64,000 bases of DNA from Persicaria tinctoria (GCA_037127255.1 JBANSL010000012.1:32107115-32171114), one strand, 5' to 3'. Shown: positions 11,701 through 23,050, counted from the first letter of the stretch. The notes: generated by a model from the letters alone, not told the origin. Made by a program: numbers and translations.

Positions 11701-13883
11701 AGTGCCCCCATTTGCAGTGGGGACTACACTTGCAATCTCAAGGCATCGGCAATCACGATACCATGAGTTACGATCTTTGAGGATTTCTGCGACCTGAAAT
11801 GAATTAAGATTTATCACTTACCACATCAGGATTATGATAATTGTGTTTTGAAGAAACTGTAATTAGCTAGAGACGTACCTTTGTGGGCTCTAAACTCACA
11901 AGACCACAAGCACGTGCTGCAACCCCAATGACACTATGGGAGACAGTAACAATGCCAATGGATTCCGGACCAGGCTATTATCATGAAAACAATAGTTTTC
12001 TGTCAGATACTCAGATGAGTATGAAATTTTGAAGCCTGAAATGCATTAATATGCTTGGATGAACTTGTGGGTTAAATATAAGGCAAGTCTTGGACTGCAA
12101 ATTCGGCTGCAGCGTGTAATAAGTCTTAACAATTTTAACCATGCCAAATTGATGAATACAACTACTTTAAATAGCACACTAATCAAATTTGACTTGATAA
12201 AAAATGATACTGACCTTCATCCCAATCATCTGCACCCAGTCGACAGCAGTTCCTGTAGCCTTGGAAAGGAACTCTGCCAAGGTCTCATCAGCTATTGCAA
12301 GGAGACTGTAATAGAAACATAGGTTCAGTCTTGCATAAACAAGAAACCAACAAAGAAATCGCAGATTAAAGAAGAGATTAAGTGACTGCTTATTACCCTG
12401 CTGGGCTGTTGGCATCCCGTGTTGGGTGCCGAGGTGTTGGGTTTTTTTGTTGGTTATGACCGCTCACTGAGACAGACTCGCAACTTGTGTCTGTAGTTGC
12501 AGCTGATGCCTGTTGAAAATGTGTTAAATTTCGCCATAACAATTGTATATTCTTCTACCTCTACCGAACAATGTTCACCATTTGCCAAGAAAATAGAACA
12601 CTTTCCACCTCACAATTAAGCACATACATGATCGTTTGTCAAATTCCATAATGTAGGAGTCAATGGCTATGGATAGGCAAAGAAAGCAGTCAAGAACAAG
12701 TTGTTTCATGAATCTTGCAGAACTGATAAACTTGTTAACATAGAAATAAAACTCAAAACTTACTTGAGTAGCAGGAAATAAGGTGGCAAAGGAACATATA
12801 AAAGTATTTTGGACTTCCTTGGGAAAGGCTTTGAAATATACCAATCACACGTCAATATCCCAAGTTCCCAACCAACAAGAAAGGTATGTAACGGTTACAA
12901 AACAAACAAATGATGAAGTATAACATGTTTCTCAACCACACTACTTTTGATCTGGAAAGTGCTCAAAACAAGCAGAAATGAGGGAAAAAGATGAAAGACT
13001 TTACAGTGTGCAGCTGTTGCTTCATGTATCCATTCTCATACACCAAGTGTGAGACCTGCTTCTGCAACCTATCATTTTCCTCCGTCAACAGCTTGTTCAT
13101 GGCATTCAGCTTCCGGTTCACAGACTGGAGCCGAGATGCTTCCTTTCGTTGCTTCTCGCGGCACCTGATAAACACCATATTGTGAAAAAGAATTACAAAA
13201 ACACATCATTTGGTAAAGCAAAGTTCTTCTACATCATCATGTTTTTCACCTAACCCAAGGCAACCAAAAATCAGTAGCCTGAAGACTCTATAAGTCCAAT
13301 GACATATAGCAGAAAATGAATTGGCAATTTCACCTAAATCTCATACTAATACACAAGCAAGCACAGTTAATGAATCCAAGAATATATAGAAACTACCCTA
13401 AAAACCCACAGGCCCACCGCCCAGTGCATATTTGAAACTTCAATGCAAGAAAACCCTAAAAGAGTAAAACCCATAAGTTTAATGGTTCTGCATGAATGAA
13501 AATAACTATTTCTGTGCATTCCTAATAGATTCCATCACATACCCATTTCTCAAAATCTATTATTCTACCGAGATAATTGCCCAAAAAAGGACCACAAATA
13601 AGCATTTGATTTCATTCCTTAAAGAAAACCCTAAAAATACCACCAGAAAATCCCACTTCAAACCACCTTACCTTCTGTTCTGAAACCAAACCTTGATCTG
13701 CTTGGGTTCAATATTAGAGAGAATAGGGCACTCCCTAATGAGCTGTTGCCTTTTCAAAGAACTGGGCTTTGGGCACTCCATATAAACCCTCTCAAGAGCC
13801 TCCACCTGCTCTGGTGTATACCTCACATACTTGCTGTTATCAATCTGCTTGCTGCTGGAGTCTCTATTCATGGAAAGGGCCAT
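8784..13883 (-). CDS. REV: Class III HD-ZIP transcription factor, REVOLUTA-like
   Basis: Nuclear transcription factor of the family that sets adaxial organ polarity, meristem and vascular patterning. Eighteen exons splice cleanly at GT-AG sites: 13672-13883, 13005-13164, 12397-12509, 12215-12305, 11879-11974, 11680-11793, 11507-11590, 11261-11416, 11089-11163, 10901-11007, 10569-10758, 10309-10497, 10146-10226, 9918-10052, 9469-9803, 9274-9385, 9022-9171, 8784-8930. They total 2547 nt, or 848 aa, the usual family size. Domains in order: homeodomain (about 18-78, with KVWFQNRR), leucine zipper (about 80-120, with ENDRLQKQVSHLVYENGYMK), START lipid-binding domain (about 165-375) and a C-terminal MEKHLA domain ending in the conserved FVNWSFV. 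Wording such as ENGYMKQQL and GGGRQPAVLRTFSQRL is closer to REVOLUTA than to PHABULOSA or CORONA as I remember them. The start is the ATG giving MALSMNRD, just before the homeodomain. The microRNA site is kept. The reading frame shows no damage. Confidence 0.95.
11965..12225 (-). promoter_or_regulatory. miR165/166 target site split by an intron
   Basis: Exon 4 ends at 12215 with TTGGGATGAAG and exon 5 starts at 11974 with CCTGGTCCGG. The 21-nt sequence complementary to miR165/166 therefore exists only in spliced mRNA, across this junction, as in other HD-ZIP III genes. The START-domain peptide here is IGMKPGP where most family members read PGMKPGP. The changed codon touches only the base opposite the 3' end of the microRNA, so pairing should survive. 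Known family biology: cleavage here restricts HD-ZIP III mRNA to the adaxial side. Confidence 0.9.
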
Positions 13884-14280
13884 TTTTTCTTCTTTATAGC
13901 CACAACCCAGAGAAGATGCAACAGATCCAGGGGGAACAAAGGATCAAAATCCAGAAAGATGGGAACTTTAAATCTCAAATCAAAAGAGGAACACAAAACA
14001 AGCTAAAGATGGAAATTTTCTGTGTGTGGTTGAGGAAATTGCTGGTTTTGGGGGGTGTTTGGTCTCTCAGGGAGGCTCTCTCCTCCTAAGAGAGAAACCT
14101 TTCTCTCTCATCTGCTTCTCTCTTCCAAACCATTTTCTTGCTTCTGTTTACTCTCCCATTCACCTCCCTTCCCAGTTTTGAAACAGGTAGAGAGAGAGAT
14201 GGTCTGCAATGTGGACTGTGGTCTACTGTCTGAATTGGGCACCGGTCTCGAGGTTACAATTTCTCTGGTTCAATAAAGAA
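13884..14280 (-). promoter_or_regulatory. Probable 5' leader and proximal promoter of the HD-ZIP III gene
   Basis: Upstream of the start codon the coding strand is pyrimidine-rich, with CTCTCT runs near 14186-14196, as is common in plant core promoters and leaders. No intron or transposon intervenes before about 14340. Several ATGs lie in the leader (near 14109, 14133 and 14159), and one opens a 15-codon upstream frame. Long leaders with upstream frames are usual for regulatory genes. The transcription start cannot be fixed from sequence. Confidence 0.45.
14086..14133 (-). CDS. Small upstream ORF in the HD-ZIP III leader
   Basis: If transcription begins upstream of 14133, the leader holds a 15-residue frame (MVWKREADERERFLS, stop at 14086-14088) about 200 bases before the main start. 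It is in the same orientation as the gene and ends before it. Such frames can lower translation of the main product. Nothing in one sequence shows that it is translated or conserved. Confidence 0.25.
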   Translation of the reverse strand: MVWKREADERERFLS

Positions 14281-14619
14281 AAAGGAAATTGAATTGAAGA
14301 GGGGGGAAACAGGGAGAAAAGGGAAGAAGAAATCATCAAATGCCAACAAGATTTACCCGTAGATAATGAGATGACTCAACAAGTAAATAAATACTGTAAA
14401 ATTATGAACTCTAATTTTGAAAATAGAGAACTTTTATTTAGACATAATTTAGTTGATGTAAAAAAAAATGGACATAATTAATTAAATGTCCATTTTAAAA
14501 AAAATTAGGTAAATGTCTATATTTGACGTTTTTACTCTTTCTTTTCATCTCTTACCATTCCCTTTCCCCTTTAACTATTTTTAAATTTGACATCGACTAG
14601 TCAATATTGACCTATTAAG

Positions 14620-15240
14620 TTAATGTCTAGATTTGATGACAATTATTTTCGGTGATAGTTGTTTCTGATAAAAAATTTTGGTGACATTTTTTTCCTGGTG
14701 ACAATTGGAGTAAATTTTTTTTTGTGACAATTTTTCCGGTGCTAGATTTCGGTCAAGGCCTACATTTGATAACAATTTTTTGGTGACAGTTGCATATATT
14801 TTTTCGATGACAGTCGTTTGTGACAATTATTTTGGTGACATTTTATTTTTCTGGGTGACATTTAACGGAATTTTTTTTCCTTGTACTAGTGAACACTGTC
14901 ACCAACCTATTAATTGAACATTGTCATCAACTACAGAACATTGTCACCAACTTTTTGTCACCTACTATAAAATATTGTCACCGCCAATTTTCATTAACTA
15001 CATATTATCACTAACTACAAAATATTATCACCAACCTATTGTCAACAACTACGAAACACTGTCATCAAATTATTTTGACCAACTTATTGTCACCAACAAG
15101 TGGACATTGTCACCAAACATTGTCATAAACCAATTGTTACAAACTATAAAACATTGTCACCAATCTATTATCCCTAAACAAATAACATTATCACCACCCT
15201 CTATTTTCACTAACCACGGAACATTGTCATCAAAAGCTCT
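14620..15240. repeat. Fold-back field of GTGACA / TGTCAC motifs
   Basis: The left half (14635-14870) repeats GGTGACAATT and close variants on the plus strand; the right half (14895-15230) repeats the complement ATTGTCACC, often as ACATTGTCACCAAC. The switch of orientation falls near 14885-14900. The units are irregularly spaced with AT-rich spacers, so this is not a simple tandem repeat. The same GGTGACA(A/G)T word fills the large MULE at 42586-53856, which links the two elements. A frame of 145 codons opening at 14921 only reflects the repeat and is not a gene. Confidence 0.7.
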
Positions 15241-15261
15241 AGAGATCATATCACCGGCTTT

Positions 15262-15482
15262 TGTACAGGTTCAAGTTCAACAATTTGTTTTTTTGTTTTC
15301 CTTTTTTTGTTTAGTTGTTTTGGGCTTAGATCTTTGTATTGGGCCAATCCATCTATAGCCCGAAGTAGTATAAAAGGAGGATAGGTTGTATCTTCTTCTT
15401 CATTCAATACAATCGGAAATCTTTTGACATTTCGTTCTTCAACCAACTCCAAATCAGCACTGCAATCAACAAATTGAACAAC
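15262..15482 (+). promoter_or_regulatory. LTR-like promoter fragment with TATA box
   Basis: A TATAAAAGGAGG box at about 15371 is followed within about 30 bases by a CT-rich initiator-like stretch (TCTTCTTCTTCATTC) and then TTCAATACAATCGG, the layout of the U3-R-U5 junction of plant copia LTRs. TG/CA borders and a primer-binding site could not be fixed and no coding sequence follows. It may be a solo-LTR remnant or simply promoter-like sequence. Confidence 0.3.
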
Positions 15483-15778
15483 TTAAATCCCAAAACTGAT
15501 CACGAGCAATTACCGGTGTGAACCAATCCTGCCGAGAAGGATCGCGAGTGGCGCCACCGAGGAGTCAAAAATGACCCGGAGATTCGCCGGGCAGGATCGA
15601 GCTCGAGGAAGGCAAAGTCTGACGATAACCTTCTGGTCGATGAGCCCACTGTCGTCGCTGGGGTGAGAGAGGATGGAGCGGATGGGGATGCACCGGGAGA
15701 AGGTGGCTTTCTGGATGTTGTTGCAGGAGGATGGTCAAGTATGAAATAAATATGAAATATAGATCGGACTGACTTCCC

Positions 15779-17700
15779 TGTCTCAGCAAATAAATACAAG
15801 ACTTCCTCCCGTTGTAGTAAGAGAAAAGTCGAGATCGAATCCACGAGGAAGCACGTCAGCAGTTCTCAGGTAGCAACAGAATCTTACAGACACAGCAGAA
15901 AAGACAAAAACACAGAAAAGACACAGATAAACCCGACAGGGGCAACTAAAATAAAAGCAGAAAATAAACTAAAGACAGAAAGTAAAGAACAAAAGCAAGC
16001 AAACAAAGAACAACGCAGCAAATAAAAGCAAAGGCCTACTCGATCTCGACCACCTCCTACTCGAGATCGACTAACAGCAAAAGACAGAAACTTCGCAGTC
16101 GACAACAGAAGCAAAACAGCAACTCGACCTAGACTAGGTTCTACTCGATATCGAGTACTACCTACTCGAGATCGACAAGCTTCCTCTGTATCGACTAACA
16201 ATGCAGGAAACTGTAAATTGCAGAATTAAAGACAAACGCAGATTTTCGACTGAAATAAACTCAATATGCTAAAATACTTCCAAAGCCCGGGTTTCAACAC
16301 CACAACGATAACCATGCAAAACAACATATAAAGGCACAAAAGATCATGCTTTCCATCAAATAACTTTCGTCATTAACAAATAGGCATATAGAGGCTTTCG
16401 CATAAACCCTAATTGTTACTAACCCTTTTCACATAATTAATCCAAGTTGCATTAAGATCACTTTCGCTTCAATAATACAAACAAGGATCACCTTCAACTC
16501 TCGCAAAAGAATCATGCTCATAGGGATAGAAGATGAATCGCATAATAAGATCTGACCTTTACTGTATCGCCTCACATGGCCACCGTCGGGCTCACCCCAG
16601 CCCCAGAAGTGGTGGACTACTCACGCCTCATCGCAATCGCAGACATTGAATTAAAAGAAGAAACTTGCATTAAAACTAAATTCAACGATTTTACAATCCC
16701 GGCAATCAACTTTCGTAAACTGCCAAAACCCTAAAACCTTCGAACTCCCTAAACTTCTCTACTTGTCTCTGAATTGGAATGTGTTGGATGGAATATGCAT
16801 AAAACTGAGCCCCTAGGGCTTTATTTATAGCCTTCATTCCCTAGCTATTCTAGGAAAGAAGATATCTATTTATATCTAAAATTATATCTAAAACTTTAAA
16901 AGATAAATAAATGTTTTAAAGGAATTAAATCAACTAAGGAAAAGATAAATCTAATTAAGGTAGTCTTCATGTCTTGATAGATCGCCTTCCATTGATAGAA
17001 CTTGATGTAATCGGATAGAATCTTCCGCCTTCGCGACCAAGCAACTCCCAATCCTACTCGGACAGGCCACGTCGAGAAGCTTCTGGACATGGCCTTACTC
17101 GACCTCGAGTAGGTCTACTCGACCTCGAGTAGCAGGGTTCGTCGAGTGGACTCCTCGGCTAGATCTGCTCGATGTGGCTCGGACATGGTCACTGGTGCTC
17201 GTCGACCTCGACAAGAGCTAGTCGATGTCGAGTAGAGTTGATCGTTGACTAGGTCCCTCGAGTGGCTCTTCCTCGGCATGCTCGGACATGGCTCGAGGTC
17301 TTCGTCGATCTCGACAAGAGTTCGTCGAGATCGAGTAGGGTTGCTCGGCTTCTCGGGCAGCTTATCCTCGTCGACTCCGGGTGGTGGCGCTGGGCTTCGT
17401 CGATCTCGACCAGGCTTTGTCGAGATCGAGTAGACTTCCGGAGCTCGGGTTGGTCTGGTTCTCGATCAGGTGCTCCTGATCGACAAGGTCTGCTCGGACA
17501 TGGCTTGTCGAGATCGACCAGGCCTACTCGAGATCGAGTAGCCTGGGTTCTCGGCTCGACTTGACTGGTTCCGCTGCTCTTTTGACCTTGGACTTCTGTA
17601 GCGGTTTTCCGAGCTTTTCCGACCTTCTGTAGAATTGCTGTAAAATGCCTCGATTTTTGCGAATTAAACAGAAACTGGTGTAGATTCCATAATTTGGCAA
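15779..17700 (-). mobile_element. Solo or truncated gypsy-type LTR with CTCGA motif arrays
   Basis: Read on the minus strand, it follows the plan of the Athila LTR at 30346-31538. A distal segment rich in short motifs (17090-17560) comes first. Next is a TATA box (GGCTATAAATAAAGCCC, about 16818-16834), then a long transcribed part, and finally an end with a CGAATCCACGAGG / TTAC-rich stretch analogous to CGAACCCACAGGG in the Athila LTR. No polypurine tract, primer-binding site or coding region was found beside it, suggesting a solo LTR. Both borders are approximate. Confidence 0.45.
17090..17560. repeat. Array of CTCGAGATCGAG-like palindromes at about 20-21 bp spacing
   Basis: Palindromic words of the form CTCGA(C/G)(C/A)TCGAG followed by TAGG or ACAAG recur through this stretch. 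Successive copies near 17099/17119, 17198/17219, 17300/17320 and 17510/17530 start 20-21 bases apart. The segment is clearly GC-richer than its surroundings. A sparser set lies at 16030-16190. By comparison with the Athila LTR, this is the U3 region upstream of the TATA box. Confidence 0.7.
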
Positions 17701-18107
17701 ATAAACATAAATTACATAGATTCTGTATTATCTTAGCCCAAATGAATGAAATGTATACAGAAATCGATATAAAAGTTGCTGTAAAACATGGCAGATTTAG
17801 CTCACAACACTGGACGGTGCCGGAGGAAGAGCTGATGCTAACGGCGGCCATTTTTGCGGCCGGCGGCGAAAGCGTGTGGCCTTCCGACTGACATGGTTGA
17901 GCTCGAGATAGGTTTGGCGAAGAGGATGAAGAGAGAAAGGGGATGGAAGGCGGAATCCATAGATCGGAACAAGGGGAAAAAGGGTGTTTTACGGGGAAAT
18001 TAAAAGAGGGCTATTTTGGTATTATCAAATTATTATGGATATTTACTTAATTATTAATAAAAAAAATGGATATTTATCTAATTATACTTTAAAAATGGAT
18101 ATTTCAC

Positions 18108-19308
18108 CAAATTTTTCCTTTTATTTACTAGTGAAATTATTTGCTTTTTTATTTGATTTTAGCCAGTACAAAATGGACTATATAATTGATTTATAACAAA
18201 AATAATATTATAATCTTATAAGTGGAGTAATATTATATTATTTATATATAATATATATAATTATAATTACAAGAGTAGTTTATTACATTGTGAAGTTATC
18301 ACCAATTTGGGTGAGAAATATTATACTAGTAGCGTTTATACAAGTACAACACAACATTTCCGAGGCTATAAAGATTTCTTCTTCTTCATTTTTTTAAAAA
18401 ATAATACTACTGTGTATTGTACTAGTGTATGCCTCGTCCCCTACATGGAAATATGTTAACATAATTTTATAAAATTACATTTATTATCTATAAAAAAATC
18501 CTATCATAAATATGAAAATAAATAAATAAATAAATAAATATGAATTACATTATGATAATTAAACTAATAACTGAAAATATAAGATTAAAATTAATCTAGA
18601 TCTAAATAACTCATTCTCCTGAAAAATAATATAGATATAAATAAAATAACTATGAAATAATGAATTTTGATATAAATAATTCTTTCCAAAAAAAATAATC
18701 GATAACACCTATCAAATATTTAATACTAGTATCAATTAATATTTTTGATAATTATGATCACTGTTCTAAAAAAATCCTTCAATGCCCGCCTAGACTCCCG
18801 CCTAAATCTCTTACCTCACCCCTCCCCCAAGGCCTTCAAGGTCACCAAGACCCGCCTAGACCCCAAAGATCCGCCATGAAATTCGTCTATATGGCAACTG
18901 GGTAAACCTAATGTCTTTTTTAGGTCCCGTCCATATGGTGTAATTTATATATAAATCGTCCATTGGATAGATTATTTATAATCCATATGGAGATACATTT
19001 ATATGGCAATTTGTATATCTGTATATACCAAATTTATTACTATTATTGCGTTTAATTATATTGATATAGTTATTTCCTTATATAATATTTACTCTTTTAT
19101 AAAATATTTCATTTATTCAATTATATGAGTTAATGGTAAAATAAAATAATTATTTTTAATTATATAGATTAGAACTATCTTATTATTTTTATTAGATTTC
19201 CTTTTTTACGAGAGAAAGTTTTGCGAGATGCACTCACGTGCCACCACATAAGCAGATTCACTCACACGCCACCACGCAGACAACAATGCATCGGTTTTAG
19301 TATATGTA
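18108..19308. other. AT-rich intergenic DNA, no gene seen
   Basis: AT-rich sequence with short simple repeats, including (AAAT)n at about 18517-18545, and a small C-rich island at 18780-18880. No protein-like frame was recognised on either strand. Confidence 0.6.
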
Positions 19309-19737
19309 CTAGCATAGTACCCGTGCGTAACGCACAGGATTTGTAAAGTATATTATATTTTATAGAAGATATGTACTACACATCCCACAAACACCGGTGA
19401 ATGAAATTTTCATAACTTTGGGATGGAGAACGCATAAAAAAAAACTATATTACATTACTAAACTTAAAAGTAAAAAAATCCTTTCGTCTCAAAATATAGG
19501 CCATTTTATTTTTTTATATGTTTTTTAAGAAGCTAAAAACTCTTTCAAATATTATCTTTTTATTAGTTTTATTTGAGCATGTTATATGATTTGCAATGTC
19601 TAAATAGAAGCTTTTTTATTATATATATTAGGTCAAAGCCTGGATAGTTAGCTTAGTGTCATAAAACATATGACAAATAAAAAAAATGAATGAAAATCTT
19701 TTGGATCTCAAGCTTTTACATTCAATTCTTTTGTAAA
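19309..19737 (-). mobile_element. Helitron-like 3' end, part 1 (interrupted by LINE)
   Basis: On the minus strand the sequence reads GTGCGTTACGCAC, a short hairpin, followed by GGGTACTATG and CTAG then T. This is the layout of a Helitron 3' end (hairpin shortly before CTRR, insertion before T). The body resembles the repeat starting at 38722, which begins inside the same hairpin (GTAACGCACGAGATTTGTAAA). The LINE insertion at 19738 interrupts it, and similarity to the 38.7-39.05 kb copy resumes at 28123. No Rep/helicase gene is present, so it would be non-autonomous. Confidence 0.4.
19727..19737. repeat. Left target-site duplication of the LINE
   Basis: TCTTTTGTAAA here is repeated at 28112-28122, directly after the LINE's terminal A-tract. 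The pair brackets the element and fixes its length at about 8.37 kb. Confidence 0.65.
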
Positions 19738-20263
19738 GATGACCTTGCTAAAGATGAGAGCGAAGAGCGATAGGAGACTCATCATCGTTGTCGTCCCCGG
19801 AACCCTATCAAACCCAAGGCGAAGCCACCCGAACACTGCCAGAAACCGGCCAAACCCACCCGCAGACACCACCATACTCTCAATCGCAGAAACCCTAACC
19901 CGCCTCCCCACCGTCGCCTTCCAAATCGATCCCCAAAACAACTCGAAAGAAGAAAGAGATGTTAGTCCGAAAAACCAAGACCCGTTCATCAGATCTATAA
20001 CCCAAACTCATATTAAACTGCAAACAAATCTCAAAGCCAAAAGATCTAGCCCATATCTTTCAAACACCACTTTCAAAACCCGAAATCTTCGAAAAAAGGG
20101 GCGAATCAAAGAAGGAAAACTTCATATCTGTGTGCTGGTAGCCACGAAATCAACTAAGAAGGTGGTCTTGGAGATCGATCGAGTCGAATTGAAGAATGAT
20201 TTTTGTAGTGGTCGGGAGGCCCATCGCCTTGTCTGGTGGTGGCTGCTTTGGTGTGGGGACTGA

Positions 20264-22840
20264 TTGCGCTCGCGGTGGTTTTCTGACCCGGTGGCCTCTT
20301 GGGTTTTGATGTTGGTCTCGGGCCGGCGGTGTTACCCTTCTTGTCTCCAGTTTCCTCGTCCCAGGTTCCTTCCAAGCTTTTCTCTCTTTTGTTGGGTTAG
20401 GCCTTTCGAAATAGGGATTAGCGATCCTCTAGTTTATCTGAAGTGGAAGGTGACCTTGATCGTCGAATCTAAGAAATCCATAATTTGTCGTTTGATTCAT
20501 TCGCTTAGGTTATCTATCTTGATCCATCATTTTGTTGGGATTTACTCGCTTAAATCCCGGTGCTCTAATCTTGAGTCCTTGGTGCTAACTTGGTCTGTTT
20601 GCCTTCGTATTAGTTTTGTTGTCTTGAATTTGTCTGAACAGGATGTCTATGAACCCATGCTTTTGCTGAACCCCCTGATCTCCTTGAAACAAAGCAAGAC
20701 ACTAAACCAATATGATACATCAGAAACCACAAATGAACAACTGAAAATCGTGAAAAAGGAAATCACAAATGAACCACATGAACTGAGTCGATTAGGGATA
20801 CCCCCTTTATGGACTAATTATGATCGTGAGACTGAAACTAAGAGCTTGATGGCCACCGAGCATGGAAAAAGACTCTGGAACGAAAAATCTGAACCCAATG
20901 GTAAAAAAGTGGAACCAAAAGTTGAAAGATCGTTCTGTAAATTGCATGAACTCTTTGAGTTGCTCTATGATTGGAATTTGATGTGTATTTGTTTCCATCT
21001 GGTTAGTTCTTTAAAGCTCCTTTTTTGGATAAATGCCTTTGACCTCCTATTCTCTCTCATAATTTTGATTTCTAACTCAAGTGATGGAAAAAGCTTTTGC
21101 AAACCTGTTGCCCTCAAAGACATGGAAGCTATAAGAGGATTAAGGAATCAGTTTAAGGAACTACAACCAGTGGAAATGAAGAGACATGAAATGTGCAAAG
21201 TCAGGAAAACTCTGAAGAATGTGAGCAGTGCTAGCAAAACAAAGAAAAGGAGAAAGAACAATTATCAAGCAGGAAAAAGGAATTACAATAGAGAGCAACG
21301 CGCCAGTAGATGTGAACCTGTGAAAATCTCGAACAATGATAAAGTGATTGAAAGGAAATTATGCTCCACGATCATCGATGGACTCTCAAAGACCTCATCT
21401 AAAAGCAAAGGAAAAGACAAGATTGCAGAGATTGATGCTCCTGCAAACGTCCAAGTAACGAAGAAAAACACCAACAGGTATATCTCTCCCTTGAACCTCT
21501 ATTTCAACTCTCCTGTTTGTCTACCAAATTTTCAAAAAATTGAGAAATTGACTATGACAAATTGCCCTGTGTTTACATCTGATTTCCTTGCACCTCTCAC
21601 CTTGATACATAAATATATTTTTCTCCTTGACAATGATGGTTTGACTATGAGTGAATCTCCTTGCATTTATTTTAGCACCTTTAAATCTATGGAAATGAAC
21701 ATATTTGACTATGATGACCTAACCATGTGTGAAGCTTTTTCCTTCTTTGAATCAAATGCATCTTGCTGTTGGAATTGTCTCAACATGAATGCTATAATCT
21801 CTCATAACACTGTCTAGTTTTTTATTTATTGGAAAAAGTATACCAAGTTTCCCCTATTAGATGGTCCTTTGGAGGAGGAAAACGTTGCAAAGAGTGCCAA
21901 CTGTTTAGAAGACTTAACCCCTGAACCCATTCATCTAGAAAACCTTGGTATTTGGTTTTGGTGTAGACTGTGTAGTGTGCTGCTGTTTCTTGTTATCCTG
22001 TTGTTTTGGTTGATGCTTCTCTCAGCGCAGCTGTTGAGATTTAGGTGCCAAAACATGTTGAATCTACACGACCCTACTCAACAACATCTTGAACAAAGGA
22101 AAATTGAAAAGGAGGAAGTTATCGACCAAAGGTATACAAAGGTAACACGAAAATTGATTCGGGAGAGTGAAATGAGTACTTTTTTAGGGATTCGTTTGGT
22201 GTGTTGTTTTGACCTTTTCTTGCAATTGGTACGGTCTTTCAGTTTCCCTTTATTTTCTCTTGTGTTTCCCTTTTGTTGGCTTGACCCTTGTGGCTGTGTA
22301 GGGTTGGTTAGGTTCTATGAGGGCAGGTTGCTTCTCGCAGTTTCACGGTGGTTCTCTTGCACAAGCCTTAAACTCAATTTGAACCAACTGAAAAAGCTCT
22401 AGCAACCGAAGAACAATTGGAGCATGAAACTAAAATTGACCCTCTTTACCCTTTTCTTGAGGTGGGGGATGATCATATTGACCCAATGTAATATAAGAAC
22501 AAACGATAACCACAAAACCTCATGTCTTGACCACAACAATGGTGAACCAAGATGTTTTTGCACAAAGGACATTGAGATATTGAAAGTGAGTCTCAATAGG
22601 ACTTGTGACAAACTGGCCTATTTACTCCTTTGTGTTTTTAATTCGTTTAAATATGATGCCCAGATTGTTTTATACCTTCCGCTGAGCTTTAACTATGTGA
22701 TTGAGAGGTGCTTCTGGGCAAATTATCGACTCCGACTTTGTACAAACTGGACAAGGAAACAGAAAAAAAAAGAGCGAGAAAATCAAGTTGCACCCATTGC
22801 TGATGCTATGCCGGGTGGCTTTTCAAATGCAAGGGGTTGA
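20264..22840 (+). pseudogene. ORF1-position region of the LINE, function not recognised
   Basis: A long open frame of 517 codons (20264-21817) is followed by shorter frames to 22840. The main frame alternates lysine/glutamate-rich charged blocks (for example about residues 145-225 and 285-405) with very hydrophobic, cysteine-rich blocks (about residues 225-275 and 415-515). The alternation looks like coding pieces separated by read-through non-coding sequence. No CCHC zinc knuckle or RRM typical of plant LINE ORF1 could be seen. Position between the leader and the endonuclease suggests a decayed ORF1. A captured gene fragment is the alternative. Confidence 0.35.
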
Positions 22841-23050
22841 AACCCCACTAGCACAAAAAAGGGAAAACAGGAAAATCTCACTCATTGAAACAATGATACG
22901 CATGACATATAAGAAAGGAAAAACAACATTCTCAATCCAACTCCCTCGTGAACCCAATGACAATGAATCAAACCTGAGAACAACAAAGCCACCGACTAAA
23001 AAAGACATAGTGATAAACAAGACAACTCAATTACAAATAGAATATCCGGG

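Larger units (their letters stand above)
14480..18107. mobile_element. Probable non-autonomous MULE with nested LTR
   Basis: The left end (about 14480-14525) reads AAATGTCCATTTT, an A-rich gap, then AATTAGGTAAATGTCTAT. The right end (about 18060-18107), on the opposite strand, reads AAATATCCATTTTTAAAG then AATTAGATAAATATCCAT. These are imperfect inverted repeats of the loose, AT-rich kind seen at MULE ends, and both are followed inward by sequence resembling the ends of the autonomous MULE at 42586 and 53856. Inside are a fold-back GTGACA repeat field, an LTR-like promoter fragment and a gypsy-type LTR. No transposase frame is present. No clean 9-bp target duplication was found, so the exact borders are open. 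Confidence 0.4.

Noticed and set aside
14921..15358. A 145-codon plus-strand frame
   Set aside because: Its peptide mirrors the repeated ACATTGTCACCAAC word, so the frame is a by-product of the repeat.
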